A stretch of DNA of 64,000 nt. Origin: Mesostigma viride. Its lineage: Eukaryota; Streptophyta; Mesostigmatophyceae; Mesostigmatales; Mesostigmataceae. The stretch is from assembly GCA_009746045.1 (NCBI GenBank), contig RPFO01001075.1, positions 52,501-116,500 on the forward strand. The letters run 5' to 3'. A program made the translations under genes and the position numbers. Positions 12,650-24,988 of this stretch are shown piece after piece (the first letter of the stretch is position 1; the number at the start of each line of letters is the position of its first letter). Below the pieces are notes generated by a model. That model searched no databases. It was given only the letters and a program-made list of their open reading frames with translations, and had not been told where the DNA came from.

Positions 12650-13200
12650 GCATGATCCCCAGCAGTTGACTGAAGCGATCACGAAACGGGACCTCCGTCC
12701 CGTCTACTATATAAGTGCTAGCTCAGCCGCGGCAGCGGCGGGCGACTGGAAGCCCCAATATCACCAGATGTCGCCTCAGCTTTGACACTAATCTCCAACC
12801 CCACCGCCTGCGCCTCCAAGCCCAGACAGTCCAGCCAGGTCTGAATGTGCTCGGGGCGCGCAATGAGGGTGGTATCATCCGCATAAATCAGGTCGGACAG
12901 GCGATAGCCAGGACCACTGCCGCCGTGTTCGCGCTCCTGATGTCCAAGCCGGGCTCGAACCCTTTTCAAGAGCAGTAAAGCGCGCACATGCCTGCGCATG
13001 ACGTGATCCACGACAACAATGAACAGATATGGGGACAGGACACAACCTTGCCACACTCCGTGGTGAAGGGGGAATGGTGGGGCACCTGGTGCCTTCCGTA
13101 GTCCGCACTACTGCCTTCATGCAGTCGACGAATGGTGTTCAAACATGGGCTGGGACCACTATAGGTCGGCCAGCAACTAGGATCTGTGTAGTACCATGCA
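12650..13200 (-). pseudogene. LINE reverse transcriptase fragment
   Basis: The minus strand encodes RT motif B (GCVLSPYLFI) and motif C (YADDTTLI), then the segment HIQTWLDCLGLEAQAVGLEI. This closely matches the longer LINE copy at 49681-51192 and more distantly the one at 28979-30085. Both ends are truncated and the flanking frames are shifted, so it is a dead fragment of the same family. Confidence 0.88.
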
Positions 13201-14178
13201 CCATGATGTATCATTCCTAAAAGCCCTGCATGGAATGGGGTGGAAGGTGGTTGTGGCTAGGCAACAGCTAGGGCATGGCATCTCAGCAGAGAGTACGTGA
13301 CTCTCTGCATCATTGGGCAAAGCAGGGCTAACATAGCTGCTACTACAGCAGCATGTTAAATTTAATTTAATTTAGTTTAATTTAATATGCTTGACGCAAT
13401 TCACCGTACACGTGTACGCACATAATTTCTCACATGCATGCACTAGATCGAGCTGGCCGCATCGTTTATGCACATGCATGCACCTAGCTGCAACTCACTC
13501 AACATTAGATTAAGTGATCTCGACAACTGCCCGGCCGTGCTGCACCTGGACTTTTGCCAGCTTGTCTCAGCCAGAAGTAATCAATGCAACTTTCACATGC
13601 AGCTAGCCTTTTATTATATAAGAAAAAGAAAGCCAACTCGCACACAATATCGAGTGTCAGCCAGCGAGGGCAACTGTTTCAACTGGCATAAACAAGTCGA
13701 GTACTCATGTGCTTTCAAGAAGACAGTATTGTGCACAGTTGTCTCACTTAACAGAAAACAATTAAGGTTCAGCTTATATACAAGTGCATACGATTTCGAT
13801 CCCACATGTTGCGCCACCAACATGTACGCAATCAATATTCTGTGCAAAGACCTTGTCAGAGCTAGTAGTAATAGTGTTCGCACTAGCCAAAAGGACAAGT
13901 GTCATATCGCGCGTGGGAAGGAGCACTGATGTGCATACGCGCACTGACAGCAGATGCACTGCAACATAATAAGATGGCAATTTATGCAATAAATCATTTA
14001 GCATCCTATCCAGGCCTTCAACTGGAGAACATGGGTGCGAACAGTCCACATCTTGACTGAGACCATGGATATTGAGCATAGTCAAGCTCAGGTCAACCAC
14101 ATAGCATTGTTCCTTCAGCCCAAATCAGTCAAGCTGTTTGTGGGGTGACATCACATTTGGCCATCCAGCCCTGCTGGC
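13201..14178. other. intergenic, AT-richer
   Basis: There is a TTTAA-type tract at about 13355-13386 that resembles the 3' tail of the local LINE family. A 153-codon open frame at 13468-13929 has no recognisable domain and no clear splice or promoter support, so I do not call it a gene. Confidence 0.4.
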
Positions 14179-16938
14179 TTACGCCACGGAGCTGGGCATC
14201 GCGCCGGCCCTGGCGGGGGCGGCCGCGCGGTGCTCCTCCCCGCTGGGCCCCCGCCGGTCATAGAGCTCCTTTGCGGCGGCGGCGCCCCCAAGGAGGCCAA
14301 TGGCGAGGAAGAGTAGCCAGGTGAAGAATGCGGTGATGAAGGCAAACGCGACTAGCGTCTTGTACATCGCGTGCGGCGTGCGAGGCGTGCCAAGCTACAC
14401 GCAACATGACAGGAACACGTGTCCAGTGTGCAGGGCATCCAGCGCGTCGCCAGGGAGAGAATGGCAGGGTAAAATCGAAAAGTGCGTGGGTGGGTCGGTG
14501 TCAGCTCCGGGGTGGGCGCGAAGGAATGGCTGACACCTCAGAATCCTACTCGGGGACTGGGCATGCCCTGACTTGGCATCTAACTAAACGCCTTAACGCG
14601 GACGTGACAAGCAGGAAGCAACACACAGGCCTTATCAATGATGGAAACCTTGAACGACCAAACAGCGCCTGGCCTCCCACTTGTGGGGCATGCCCACCCA
14701 CTCACATCCCTTCATAAAAGCTTGACCAACAGGCAGGGACATGGCAAAGCCAGGCCACACCTGCATTGCTTCCCAGTGGCCAGCTGCACTGCTTGTGGCT
14801 GGTCCATGCAGGCGTATGCCCATGGCCAGCAGGACATGCAAGCCTAGTGCCACGGACCAGCCGCAATACTTGAACCCATGCCCCCCGATGTCCGTGTCGT
14901 CCAACAAACAGGCAAGGTACATGGTCACCCGAGACACGTCCAGAGAGACCGACACGTCGGACTCGGCACAGATTGACATTTTACATGGAGGCATTCCCTC
15001 ACAAGAAGGCCCACCCACAAAACATGGGATGCCCTGCGGACAGGTGGCAGATGGTCCCAGCCACCAACTCTGTCCCACCCCACGTACCCCCACGTCCTGG
15101 TCCCAGAGTTGGAGGAACTTGCAGGACCAGCCAAAGGCGTACGTCTCCAGTGCGGTGGCGACCGCCACGATGGAGAGGGCGGCGTTGACGCGGAAGAGGG
15201 ACACAATGGCCGCCATGCAGGCCACGACGCCAGCCAGCACCGAGGTGGCCAGGAAGAAGGGGGCTGACAGGTTGCCGGCCGTCTGCACGGGGGGGGAAGG
15301 AGGCACCGAGGTGGCTGCCAGGTTTCAGTAGACCAGGAAGGGGTTTCTAGTGAAGAAGGGGGGTTGAGTATATGTGCATGACGTGGGCGCGGTGGTGTGG
15401 GGTCAAATACATGCGTGCACAGGGCACAGGGCGCGGTATGGGGACACCAGGGCAGACTGCGTGCACAAAACACTCTGTGCAGCACGCCATGCGCAGCCAT
15501 GCGCCACAGCGGGGCGCCAAGGGGCAGGTGCAGCGGGGGCCATGGCCAGGCCTGGCTGCATGTCGCGGATGCCATGGACAGGAGGGCGCGCAAGGGATGC
15601 AATATCAAGTCGCTGGAAGCGGTTCTTGACCAAAACACCAGCCGTGGTGAACGACCGGCAAAAGCTAAGGTGAGTATGCGACAGGGAAACGCCGCCATCC
15701 CCATCCATGGTGCACGCGAGCGCAACAAGGGAGCGCCCGTACTCGTGCGCCATGTGCACCAGCAGGCAGGCCCACCCTCACTCCTGACCACGGTTGCGGG
15801 TGTGCATGGTCATGTGGGCGGAAATGTGCCGCCGGAAAGGGATGATGGTGTCCGGCTTTGACCATGATGCCGATTGACCATACGGATGCGTTGACCATAT
15901 GGATTGACCATCGGATAATGCATTATATAGGCGGAGGTGTCATGGCAATCACCCCATGCGGGGAGCACGGCAACCAGGCTCCGGCAGCACACATGCATTC
16001 CGTGCAGGGGGCAGGCGTACTCAGCCAACCGAGGGGAACCGTGCCTTGGCACCCAACATGGTGCCGCACAGAACCCTAGGGGAGGCGAGTCGATCGTCAA
16101 CATGCCATCGCATTCAAAGCTACCAATGATCATCGGGTGTCCTGCTTGCTTCAAGTATTGCCACAACGACATTGTGACTGGGGTGGGGACCGGCTAACTG
16201 CTGGCTGACTGCAAAAGGCTAGCTACAGCAACAGCTAGGAAGAGCAAAACCAGCTAGGCAGACCGGAACAGGCCAATTAAGAGCAGGCAGGAGGTATGGG
16301 GGTAGTGTTGAGGGGCACTGTTGTAGTTCAAGCCATGCTGGTCCCTGCCGGTTGACTGTCCTGCGGCTTTCTTTCCCGCCGTGCTCGCATGAGCGCCTGC
16401 AACTTCATTCGTTTGCCTGACAGAGGGCGAGGATCTAACCTTGGGTGTTCTGTCCACCAGCTGCAGGGCGGGACAAGGGTGCAATGCACATGTCGGGATT
16501 CGGTTGTAGGGGGGAGAAAACATCCACGGAAGCAAAAACAAAAAAGAACGATGTCAGTACTAAGCCATGTATAATCGCCCTAACTCTATACCAACATCCG
16601 CCTCCCTGTGAAATTAGCTCGTCGAGTAACACAATGTATTGCTCATATACGAATGATCTATTTAAAAAATTAACGCAAGAAGTAGTGAAGGCTTACGTGG
16701 TTGTAAAGAGATGCTCCAATCGCGAATTGGACGACCGAGCACGCCTGCGCACATAGCAGTCAGATGGAGCAACTGCCCTAGGTAAGCGAATGAGGAGCCC
16801 GGCGGAGGTCGCCATCGAAACAATTTTACAGCTCACGGACGTATCGCAGGCAGAAAAGCATACGTACTAGACACTTACAAGAACGGTCAAGGCTAAAAGC
16901 CAGGTGAGCGCCCTGGAAGCGGCCACACCTTTCTTCAT
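14179..16938 (-). CDS. probable small multi-span membrane protein (at least 3 exons)
   Basis: Not recognised. Three minus-strand exons are supported. 16938-16879 is a 20-residue start (MKKG.. then a hydrophobic TWLLALTVL stretch) ending at a perfect GTAAGTGT donor. 15282-15088 has 65 codons, is flanked by a CAG acceptor and a GTACGT donor, and holds two hydrophobic spans (around FFLATSVLAGVVACM and ALSIVAVATALE). 14394-14179 has 71 codons plus TAA, a TAG acceptor, one strong span (AFAFITAFFTWLLFLAIGLL) and a charged Ala/Pro-rich tail. All three are phase 0, so direct splicing would give 156 residues with about four transmembrane segments. Extra exons may lie in 15283-16878; a stretch near 15600-15720 has an acceptor-like CCTTAG but no clear frame. 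Exons 2 and 3 are fairly convincing; linking exon 1 to them is inference. Confidence 0.42.
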
Positions 16939-18785
16939 TTTTGGCTTAAGTATAAGATTATGGAAGCTAAGGGCAAGCTGGCTTGATTCACAGCAAATGA
17001 GCACTTCCGGACGCCGAAATTGCCCGACGAAATTGCGAGATGTTCTTCCTGTAGAGCAGCTATCAGCTGCGCGTTCCCCTGTATTGGACGCACAAAGCCG
17101 TTGGCGAATCTTGCTGATGCTCACCCATCTTTGCCTGTGCTGTCTGTAAAACGACCATCAGCGTTTCGCCAGTTACGAAGGATTGGGTGATGCTGCCCAG
17201 TGCCCAACGGCTGCATAGTTCATCGCTCTAATTACTTAGGGCTCGTTCTCTAGAGCTCCTTTTCCAAATTAGCGGCTCGTTCTAGGAAGCTCATCCCCAC
17301 CAACAAAAAGCTGTCGGACCACCGGCGCGGGAATAAACTCAACTCGACACTCGACCCCATCAACACTACAGTACCATACAGGTAGACGTAGTGATCATTA
17401 ACACCAATTAGTCTCTCATTTCAACTGACCAACTGTGGGTGGTTCCGCTTACAGCCAACTGTAGTCATTTCACGCCTCAAGTTGGGTTCGGGGTTTGAGG
17501 GTGACAACACAACTTAAGGCGTGAAAACAACTTAGGATTTGAATGATTGAACTAAACTGTGTTCTGTACTGATTTGAACCAAATATACTAAAAAATGATA
17601 ATCTGAACTATTTTCAAATAAGAATTCCGGTATCCTAATTCGACCCAACTAAAAGCGTGAAAACAACTCAAGCCAACCCAACTGAAGGCGTGAATGCCTG
17701 CATCAAGAACGGAAATTTGCGGAATACTGCTCACCAGTCACAATCGCCATGCCTGACTGATCAGTGATCAGTATGAGTTTTCATGACCCTGCATGCCGCC
17801 GCCCGCCGGTACAAGGCTACTGCCGTCCGCAGTGGCACCGGCGCGGGAACAGTAATACTCAACTCAACTAAAATCTTTATCCACTCCGCAGTCCGCGCCC
17901 TGTGCCTGGGGAATACTGGATTCCTGGTGTACAGCTGTATGTTGTATCAGGTTTGTATCAAGGTTGTACAGCTGTATGAACCGGGCCTTTGACAAGTCAG
18001 CAGGGCATGAACCGGGCCTTTGGGATTCCCGACCGGCAGAGGCGTCGCGGCGGACGAGCTCAAGCTGTAGAAAAATCAGGGGATCTCCAGGGAAGAGGTT
18101 TGCCAGGGAACCTCTGCAAGGAAACTCCTGGCCCAAACCTGGTCCGAACCTGGTCCAATGTCCTTTTCGGGGAAGTGGGTATATTTATTATCCAACTAAT
18201 GGTCCAACCTGGTGTCCTTTCAAGCTTCCTGGCAGAGAAATGTTGTTGTGTCCCACACCGCACATGGGCAGCAGAGAATCTACTGCGCCACACATCTGTA
18301 TCTTGCGCCTCAGTAACTGTTTAAATTACTTAATGAGGTGTTACTATTTCGGGGAAATGGGTATATTTTATTAGCCAATTATGGACCAAAAGGTGTTACT
18401 AGCGTGTAAAGTTCAGTTCAATGGTTGTCGCACTAAGTGTAGGTGGTTGTTGTTGTTGTTGTTGTTGCCCACGCCCACGTTGCACTAAATGTAGGTTATA
18501 CAAAAAGTGTAGGTTATACAACCGTTGCTTACTTCATGACCACTTGTGCACCTCGGCAAGGCTGCCGGCCTGCCACACGAATTTTGCAGAATCTGTGGTG
18601 GATGACGAAACTGGCCGCATTGCAGTTGTTGTTGTTGCTGTTGTTGTTGCCCACGCCGCACATGTGCAGCAGCTTTGGAAACTACATTAACTACGTGAAG
18701 GCGCACAACAACAGTTCGTCTGGAAGAATCTCTCTAGAGTCGACCGCGCGAGACTGCGAAATTGTCGCTTCTTTGACGGTTGATA
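16939..18785. other. intergenic, upstream of alpha-carbonic anhydrase
   Basis: This contains short recurring motifs: AAGGCGTGAA/AAAGCGTGAA with CAACTTAAG around 17460-17700, and three copies of the (GTT)n-GCCCACGCC family. A short direct repeat, GGGATCTTCC-like with GGTCCAACC, lies around 18070-18380. No supported gene. The carbonic anhydrase promoter should lie in the last few hundred bases, but I cannot point to a box. Confidence 0.45.
18443..18672. repeat. dispersed (GTT)n-GCCCACGCC repeats, two further copies
   Basis: Copies at 18443-18482 and 18624-18672, plus a weaker one at 18241-18275, share the GTT tract followed by TTGCCCACGCC and, in most, a CACATG(G/T)GCAGCAG tail with the copy at 276-330. 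Confidence 0.55.
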
Positions 18786-20382
18786 ATGGCAACCGTCTTT
18801 GATCTGCCCCGAAGCGCTTTTTCGTGGAACCGTTTCGCTGCGTTCCTCGCAATTCTCCTACCAATTTTCATCACGTGCGCACGTGCCAATCACATTGTAA
18901 ACACCGTCGGTGGCAGCGAGATTGATGACTACCCATACGCAGTCGACTGGGATGATGGCATGTGCGCTGTTGGCGTCAAGCAGAGCCCAATCGACATTGT
19001 AACAGCCGCCGTCACATCGGAAAATGATGTGTTCAAGAAGCTGCAAACAGACTGGAGGCCCGACTCCCATGGCGAACTCAAGGTCACCAACCACAACGTG
19101 GAATATGAGTTAAGCGAGGACGCCGCCGCGCGCTCGCCGTTCATTTCTAACACCGGAGAGACCTTCTACCTCAAGCAATTCCATGTTCACCACCCCAGCG
19201 AGCACTCGGTGGATGGGGTGCTGTATCCCATGGAGGCGCATTTTGTTCATTTGAATGAGGCGAAGACCAAAGCAGCTGCCGTGGTGAGTGCTTAATTAAT
19301 ACGTTGATCACTAAATCAATTACGCGGGCAGTCTTAATTAATGTTGTGCATGTAGCAGGACTAGGCATTTGTCACGGACTGCTAATTTCCAGCTCACGAT
19401 GAGGCGGAATCATGCGTACACACTTGAAATTTGCAGTGCGCGCCATGACGCTTTTCCGTATTGTTAAGTACTGTACAGGTACGGGAATTATATGTGGGGG
19501 GGTAAAATACGGGTATAATATGCGTGGGGCCGGGGGTTTAAAATACGCAGGCTTAATTGAAATACGCGGACTTAGGGCGCGCATCGATCCATGTGGAAAA
19601 CACTTGCTTTGATAGTAATTACAAAGTACTAGTTTCATGGTATAGATACATGGCTTGCATGCAGTCACCCATGGTTGGCTAAGCACATTTTAATAGTCTT
19701 GTCACATCATCAAAACATGGGCATGCTCAAGTAAACCAATGCATGGTGGCAGCTCACTGCCCAGATGCACTAGTCACATGAATGCAATATCTCCAACTAT
19801 ATGATCATGCATCAGCAAAACACTTCTTAATTCCCTGCACGATAAAAATGTAAAGAAACCATTGGCGGCCACTCTCAGCCCTCAGCTTCTGAGCGCTGTG
19901 ATCAATGCTGATGCGAAGAAAGGGTGCTGCACTCTCACATAACAAGAACGCCCAAAAAGAACGCAAAAGACTTCGAACGCTCGCATTGGAAAGCACTGAA
20001 AGCATATCACGTTCGCCACAAATCTATCTATACCTTGACATCGTAAATCCCCGCCTGCAGGCGGGCAACAACGGCCGTTCTTCTATGCTGAAAATGTCAG
20101 GCACGAACTGTGCACGCCTCAATAATTCCTTACCGAAAATGGCCGTAAATTTGAAACAAAGCACCCGTTCTGCTTAGAATCCGATGCTATGGATATTAAT
20201 GCCTCCCTCACGTTCAGAACCCCCCCCAGAACCACGCATTTACTGCCGCTATCATGAATTCTATTTCATTCCGCGTCACTGACCAAAAAATTCATAATAT
20301 CCCCCATGCCGATGGCATAAAAAGAAAGCAGAGATATTATGAACAAGCTAATCTCAGACTGCCACAATCCAACATCATTAGC

Positions 20383-20855
20383 AGTTAGTCTCCATGCTTT
20401 GCTGTAGACTAAGTCTCAAAGGCATTGTGAATACAACGTATGAATAAGCCTTGTAAACCTACGTTGGTATGTGAATATAAATACCACGTGGGCTATGCAG
20501 ATAGGAATGCTAGTCGAGTCGCATACGTTTCCCTAGATAGGTACTTTGGGTACTGAGGTACGTGACAGATGTCAGTACCCAGTATACGTAGTGTCCTGTC
20601 ATTGGACGGTACTAGAGTATCCTAGATAGGGACCGTACTGCAGCGTGCATTGATCTGTGATCGCACGATGCAGTGACTAGACTGCTACCTGTCATCGTGT
20701 GGCCTCGGGCCAACGGTCTGCACCCAACGGTCACTGGCGGCGCAGCCGGTGAGAGGAACGTTGATAAAGGGTAAACCTATTTTCTAATGAACCAAGCAAT
20801 TCATTGCTCACAGCCTTCAGTGTTCTCAAGCAATATATCCCACCGCATTCTAACT
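20383..20855 (+). repeat. Copia-A 5' LTR
   Basis: 473 bp, starting AGTTAGTCTCC and ending CTAACT. It is matched base for base by 27524-27996 except for one T/A difference at 20848. It includes a TATAAATA box at 20476-20483. Confidence 0.93.
20476..20483 (+). promoter_or_regulatory. TATA box in Copia-A LTR
   Basis: TATAAATA lies within the LTR about 390 bp before the gag ATG at 20874. The same octamer is in the 3' LTR near 27617, so the 3' copy could also drive transcription into carbonic anhydrase exon 2. Confidence 0.4.
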
Positions 20856-20873
20856 TGAATTTTATTTGCTACC

Positions 20874-23450
20874 ATGGCTATCACGAACAAGAATGTCGCT
20901 AAGAAGCTTACCTACAACGAGGATGATGATGGGCAGGATCGGCGGATGCCCAGAGACAACAACAAGAAGCCGGCTGGCGATGCGGCCATTTCCAAGAAAA
21001 AGAAAAAGAACAAAAAGACTCACAATGGTTGCCAGGACGAGGGGACGGCGGCTGCAAAGCCGACCGACCTACCCCCCTCCCCTGAGGCCGGAGGCCGAGA
21101 CGGCTCCCCCCGGGGGACCGGCTTACCCTCGACTCCGGCGGCTGCCCCAGCCGCAACCACGGCTGGCGCGGCCATGGCTGCGGAGACCTCGGTGGTAAAC
21201 CCCACTGAGGCTCCACAGTCCGGCCCCACGTTGCCATCTCTTCGGGAGCGTATGCCCCGTCAGACGGCCTCGGTGGCACCGGACGGGACGATTACCTTTC
21301 GTCCCGCCACATCAAACCTTAATGTCCCTTTCGCCCAGGGACACAACCACATTGAGCTAACGTTTGGGCGACCCTCGTCCCTTCTTCGCAAGAAGAAGGA
21401 CATGGAGAGTATTAAACTCGCACGGGTGGTGCGAAAACCTGTGGAACCCATCGCCGGACAACCAATGTCCGACGATGAGGTATCCGACACTGCCAGTCTC
21501 CCCGATGGGGAGACTGAGATCAATCTTACCCCAGCGCTCCTGGCGGTCGAGCAGGCCGCGCTGGTGGCAAATGAAGAACGCCGAGCGAGGCAGCGGACCG
21601 AGAGGTCCGCCGAGAGGCGGCTTTTCGGCTCGCCGCTAAGCGGCAAGAATATGAAGAGGAGCCGCCCGTCGCCTGGCTACCCACCAGGCGATGGCGGACG
21701 CGTACCGCGAGGCCACCAGCGGTTACGTGACCTCTCAAAAATGCTGACTATCCCATGCACTATGCGGACAGTCAAGACCTGGCCGAGCTTGCTCGGTCAG
21801 CACACTTTAAAACCATGTCCTCCAACCCAAGCCAGGGTCACGGAGGCCATCTTGGCCAAACATGGGGTGGTAGCTGAAGAAGCCCCCCCGCTGGAAACCA
21901 CCAGCAAGAAACCCTCTCCCCCCAACCCTGCAGTACAAGGAGGGACTGCTGGCCCTGGGCCGAGGAAGGGCAAAGAGGCGGACTGTCCAGTCCGGCCTGC
22001 TATGATCATGGGAGACCACTCCCTGACATACCCGAGGATGAGGCTGCCTTTCAGGCAGCCCTCCGGGAGCATGAGGTACGCAAGGAGATGAAGCGTCTCA
22101 TGCGGGAGGAGGCCAGGAGGAGAGAGGCGGCAGACACCCCTGCCCGCCCCTCCACCGATGGGGCTGGACCCAGTGGGGTTACCCGGACACCCCCGGGCTC
22201 CCCCGGGCCACCACCCCCCCTCCCCCTCCCCCACCACCCCAGGTTCGCCCTGTGGGTTGGGGCCCCCTCCCAACCAGGGGGGTGGCCAGGACCCCAGGAG
22301 GCCCTGGGGGGAGGTGCAGAGGTGCCACAGGCACCCAACAGGCCTGCTGAGGCCCCCCCAAGGAGCGGGGATGTCCTGGAACAGCTCGCCATTCTCCAGG
22401 CCAGCTGGCCTCGTTGCAAGATCAGCAGTTAACAGCTAACCAGCTGCAAACTGTCGAGGGCCTGCGCGCCCTGATGTCGCGGTATGAGCGGGGGACCATC
22501 AACCTGGACCCCACCCGCCTGCAACAAGCAACCGACGGCTTCTTGAGGGCCAACCCCCCTCTCACAGGTGTGTTTAACCCTCATAAAAAGGAATCCAAAA
22601 TCAATATTGCTGGCTTGCCTGAGGGTCACACTGTTGAACAAGCTAAGCAATTTGTTTTGCTTTGGAGTATGGGATGGAAGGTCTTAACCTTAGACATCAG
22701 TTTAAGGCTCTCAGGGCCTCCTCCACATTCCATCAATCATCTCCTGCAATCAGAGCATTGATTCAAACCTATCAGGAACGTACCCTGACACCTGAAGCAG
22801 CCATTGAACAGTGGCCTACCTTTATCACTGATCTGAAACAGCTAGTGCTTACCAATAACCACATGGAAGCAGTAGAACGTTTCAACTGGCTTGCTGCATA
22901 TAAGGTGAACAAGAATAACCTCTCTGGGGATGCAAAAACATACAGGGTAATGATTGAGAAAGACCTTGAGCTTCTCAAGCTCCAACCAAGGTATCTCATC
23001 CACACCTGGCTAACAAAAGCTAATTTGCAACCTTCTGTCCTGGCTACCCTGCTTACAGGCCTCAAGTCCCTCTGGGACAACTTCAGAGCTGCCATGCTCT
23101 ATATCGAGGAGGCAGTGGACCCCCTGGGTACTGGCAACCCAGGCCCAGGACCCCAAGGTCCAGGGTGTCCAAGGCCACAAACGCAAGGGGCAGGCCAGCC
23201 AGGGGGGGCACCCAAGACCCACAAGTCCTCCCACCAAGGGGGCAGTGGCTCTCAGGGGCGTGGCAACACGTGGCACCGTGTGCCCCTGCATGGCAACCCC
23301 AACAACAACAACAACAACAATAACAACAACAGGTCCCAGCAGGGCAACAATAACAACAGGTCCCAACAGGGCCAAAACAACAACAACAACAGGTCCCAGC
23401 AGGGCCAGAACCGGTCCCAGCAGGGAAAAACAACAACAACAACAACAACA
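20874..23450 (+). pseudogene. Copia-A gag (frame-shifted)
   Basis: Structural capsid/nucleocapsid protein. It begins at ATG 20874, 18 bases after the LTR, with a lysine-rich N-terminus (KKKKKNKKTHNG). Natural-looking protein jumps between frames several times: DYPMHYADSQDLAELARSA near 21750, EDEAAFQAALREHEVRKEMK near 22040, the 22414-22700 stretch, and then the frame of 22662-23450 (AIRALIQTYQ..., the likely capsid helices). It ends in an Asn/Gln-rich AAC-repeat region at 23299-23458. A Cys-rich stretch (IRCLRCFQRGTDNC..CPGCWHARH) just downstream, in the integrase frame, replaces the usual CCHC knuckle. The frame breaks could be real decay or indel errors in the assembly. Confidence 0.7.
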
Positions 23451-24981
23451 ACCAACAGCCTGGCAACCCTGGTCCATAAGGTGCCTGAGGTGCTTCCAGA
23501 GGGGCACGGACAACTGCCCCAACAACGACTCCCTGGCCAACGTGGATCTCTGCCCGGGCTGCTGGCACGCACGTCATCCCCTGGGGCCTCCAGGCAGCCG
23601 TTGCAACAGGCCTCGCTACCAAATCAATGTGAGTTCTCTCACCTTGTACTCTGAGGATGATGATCTCATTACCATTGGGGATGGCAACCAGGGCATAATT
23701 GATTTTGAGGCAGCAACCTTACTGTCCTCCCAACACCCTGTTCTGGAACCTTACATAAAAGCACTAACCCCTACTGTTGACAACTCCATAGATATCAAGG
23801 AGCTTGCTCATCAGCTGCACCTAGCCATGGGTCATGAAACAGTGGCTGAGGAACTGGCCAGACGGCTGGGGGGTAGTAGCATGGGAAAACAACTCAGGAA
23901 TGCAGTAAAACTGGCTAGACAACACTGTCAAGAATGTCAGTTCAATAGCCCCAAACCTCAAAAATGGCATACTGCAACTCCTTCCACCAATAGGGGCATG
24001 ATAGTGGGGGATGTGATGCACATCAACAAAGATGTCCAACCCTACCTGATCCTAAAAGACTCATGGTCCAGGTTCACAGTAATGGAACCCCTACCTGGCA
24101 TGTCTGCAGGGCAGCTACGTGTTGCACTCATGATTGCTTTACCCAGATTCTACCCAGTTGACAGAATTTTGCTTGATCAACAATTTTCTTGTCTGACTGA
24201 CCTGGAAGGGTGTGAAGCAATAGAGATTGCTGGGCTGGAAGATCATGAGGGTCAGGGGGTCATTGAAAGAACCATCAGATCTGTCAAAACCCTACTAGCC
24301 AAAAATCCTTCCAAGGATGCTACTTCAGGGGTCTATTGTGACAGGGCACTCTGGTGTCATGAAATGTGCACAACCCTAAACATGAGACCTGTCTTGCATG
24401 CCACGTGGGGTGAAGTAATCCCAGCAGGCCTGCAGGCAGGTGTATATCCCCCAGAGGTGATAGCACTGTACAACACTGCACGTGCACAAACCTCAGCAAA
24501 ACTGGCAGAAAAAGATAAAACCCATTCCAGGCCAGTATTCCAAAAAGGTGATCAAGTTCTCTATTACAAGGAAAACAGCTTTGGTAAGGTTGGAACTTGG
24601 CTAGGTCCAGTTACCATCCGTGGATTTACCAAAAACAGCAAGACCGTGGAGGTCAAGCACAATATCAATGGGAAGCGTCACAGGGTGAGCTGTCATAGAA
24701 TTAAGAAGTATTATTCTCCCATGGCAGACGTGCCTGGGGAAGAGTCTTTAAGCATGGACTCACTACTTCTATCTGGCAACTCCAGCATGCCCAGCAGTAG
24801 CTCTGAGCCACCAATTACTGCTGTTGACAGCACCACAGCACCCTCTGTGAACCCTTCCACCCTCAGTGAAGCCAGGCCCACTTCACAACCTGGGGATTGC
24901 TTAACCAGGCACGAGGTAGCTGGGTTGGAAGCATTAGCTCAGCCCCAAGGCACGAACCTGTCTGCCAACCTCCCGCTCTGA
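23245..24981 (+). CDS. Copia-A integrase
   Basis: Joins element cDNA to the host chromosome. The frame is open for 578 codons. A Cys-rich stretch after the AAC repeat is followed by the HHCC zinc module (HQLHLAMGHE ... CQECQ, about residues 189-232) and the core with Asp in VGDVMH (about 256), Asp in LLDQQF (311) and Glu in GVIERT (341). The second Asp and the Glu are separated by only 29 residues instead of the usual 35, exactly as in Copia-B. An SH3-like tail (VGTWLGPVTIRGF) follows. No protease motif lies before the integrase; it comes after it, in the next open frame. The real start is probably by fusion to gag rather than at 23245. Confidence 0.85.
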   Translation: MALRGVATRGTVCPCMATPTTTTTTITTTGPSRATITTGPNRAKTTTTTGPSRARTGPSREKQQQQQQQPTAWQPWSIRCLRCFQRGTDNCPNNDSLANVDLCPGCWHARHPLGPPGSRCNRPRYQINVSSLTLYSEDDDLITIGDGNQGIIDFEAATLLSSQHPVLEPYIKALTPTVDNSIDIKELAHQLHLAMGHETVAEELARRLGGSSMGKQLRNAVKLARQHCQECQFNSPKPQKWHTATPSTNRGMIVGDVMHINKDVQPYLILKDSWSRFTVMEPLPGMSAGQLRVALMIALPRFYPVDRILLDQQFSCLTDLEGCEAIEIAGLEDHEGQGVIERTIRSVKTLLAKNPSKDATSGVYCDRALWCHEMCTTLNMRPVLHATWGEVIPAGLQAGVYPPEVIALYNTARAQTSAKLAEKDKTHSRPVFQKGDQVLYYKENSFGKVGTWLGPVTIRGFTKNSKTVEVKHNINGKRHRVSCHRIKKYYSPMADVPGEESLSMDSLLLSGNSSMPSSSSEPPITAVDSTTAPSVNPSTLSEARPTSQPGDCLTRHEVAGLEALAQPQGTNLSANLPL

Positions 24982-24988
24982 GGTCAAA

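Noticed and set aside
13468-13929. 153-codon plus-strand open frame
   Set aside because: Low-GC intergenic stretch, no domain, no promoter or splice support, comparable antisense frame over the same bases.
14925-15791. 288-codon minus-strand open frame
   Set aside because: Out of frame with the hydrophobic exon at 15088-15282; Trp/Arg/Pro-rich composition typical of a GC-rich shadow frame.
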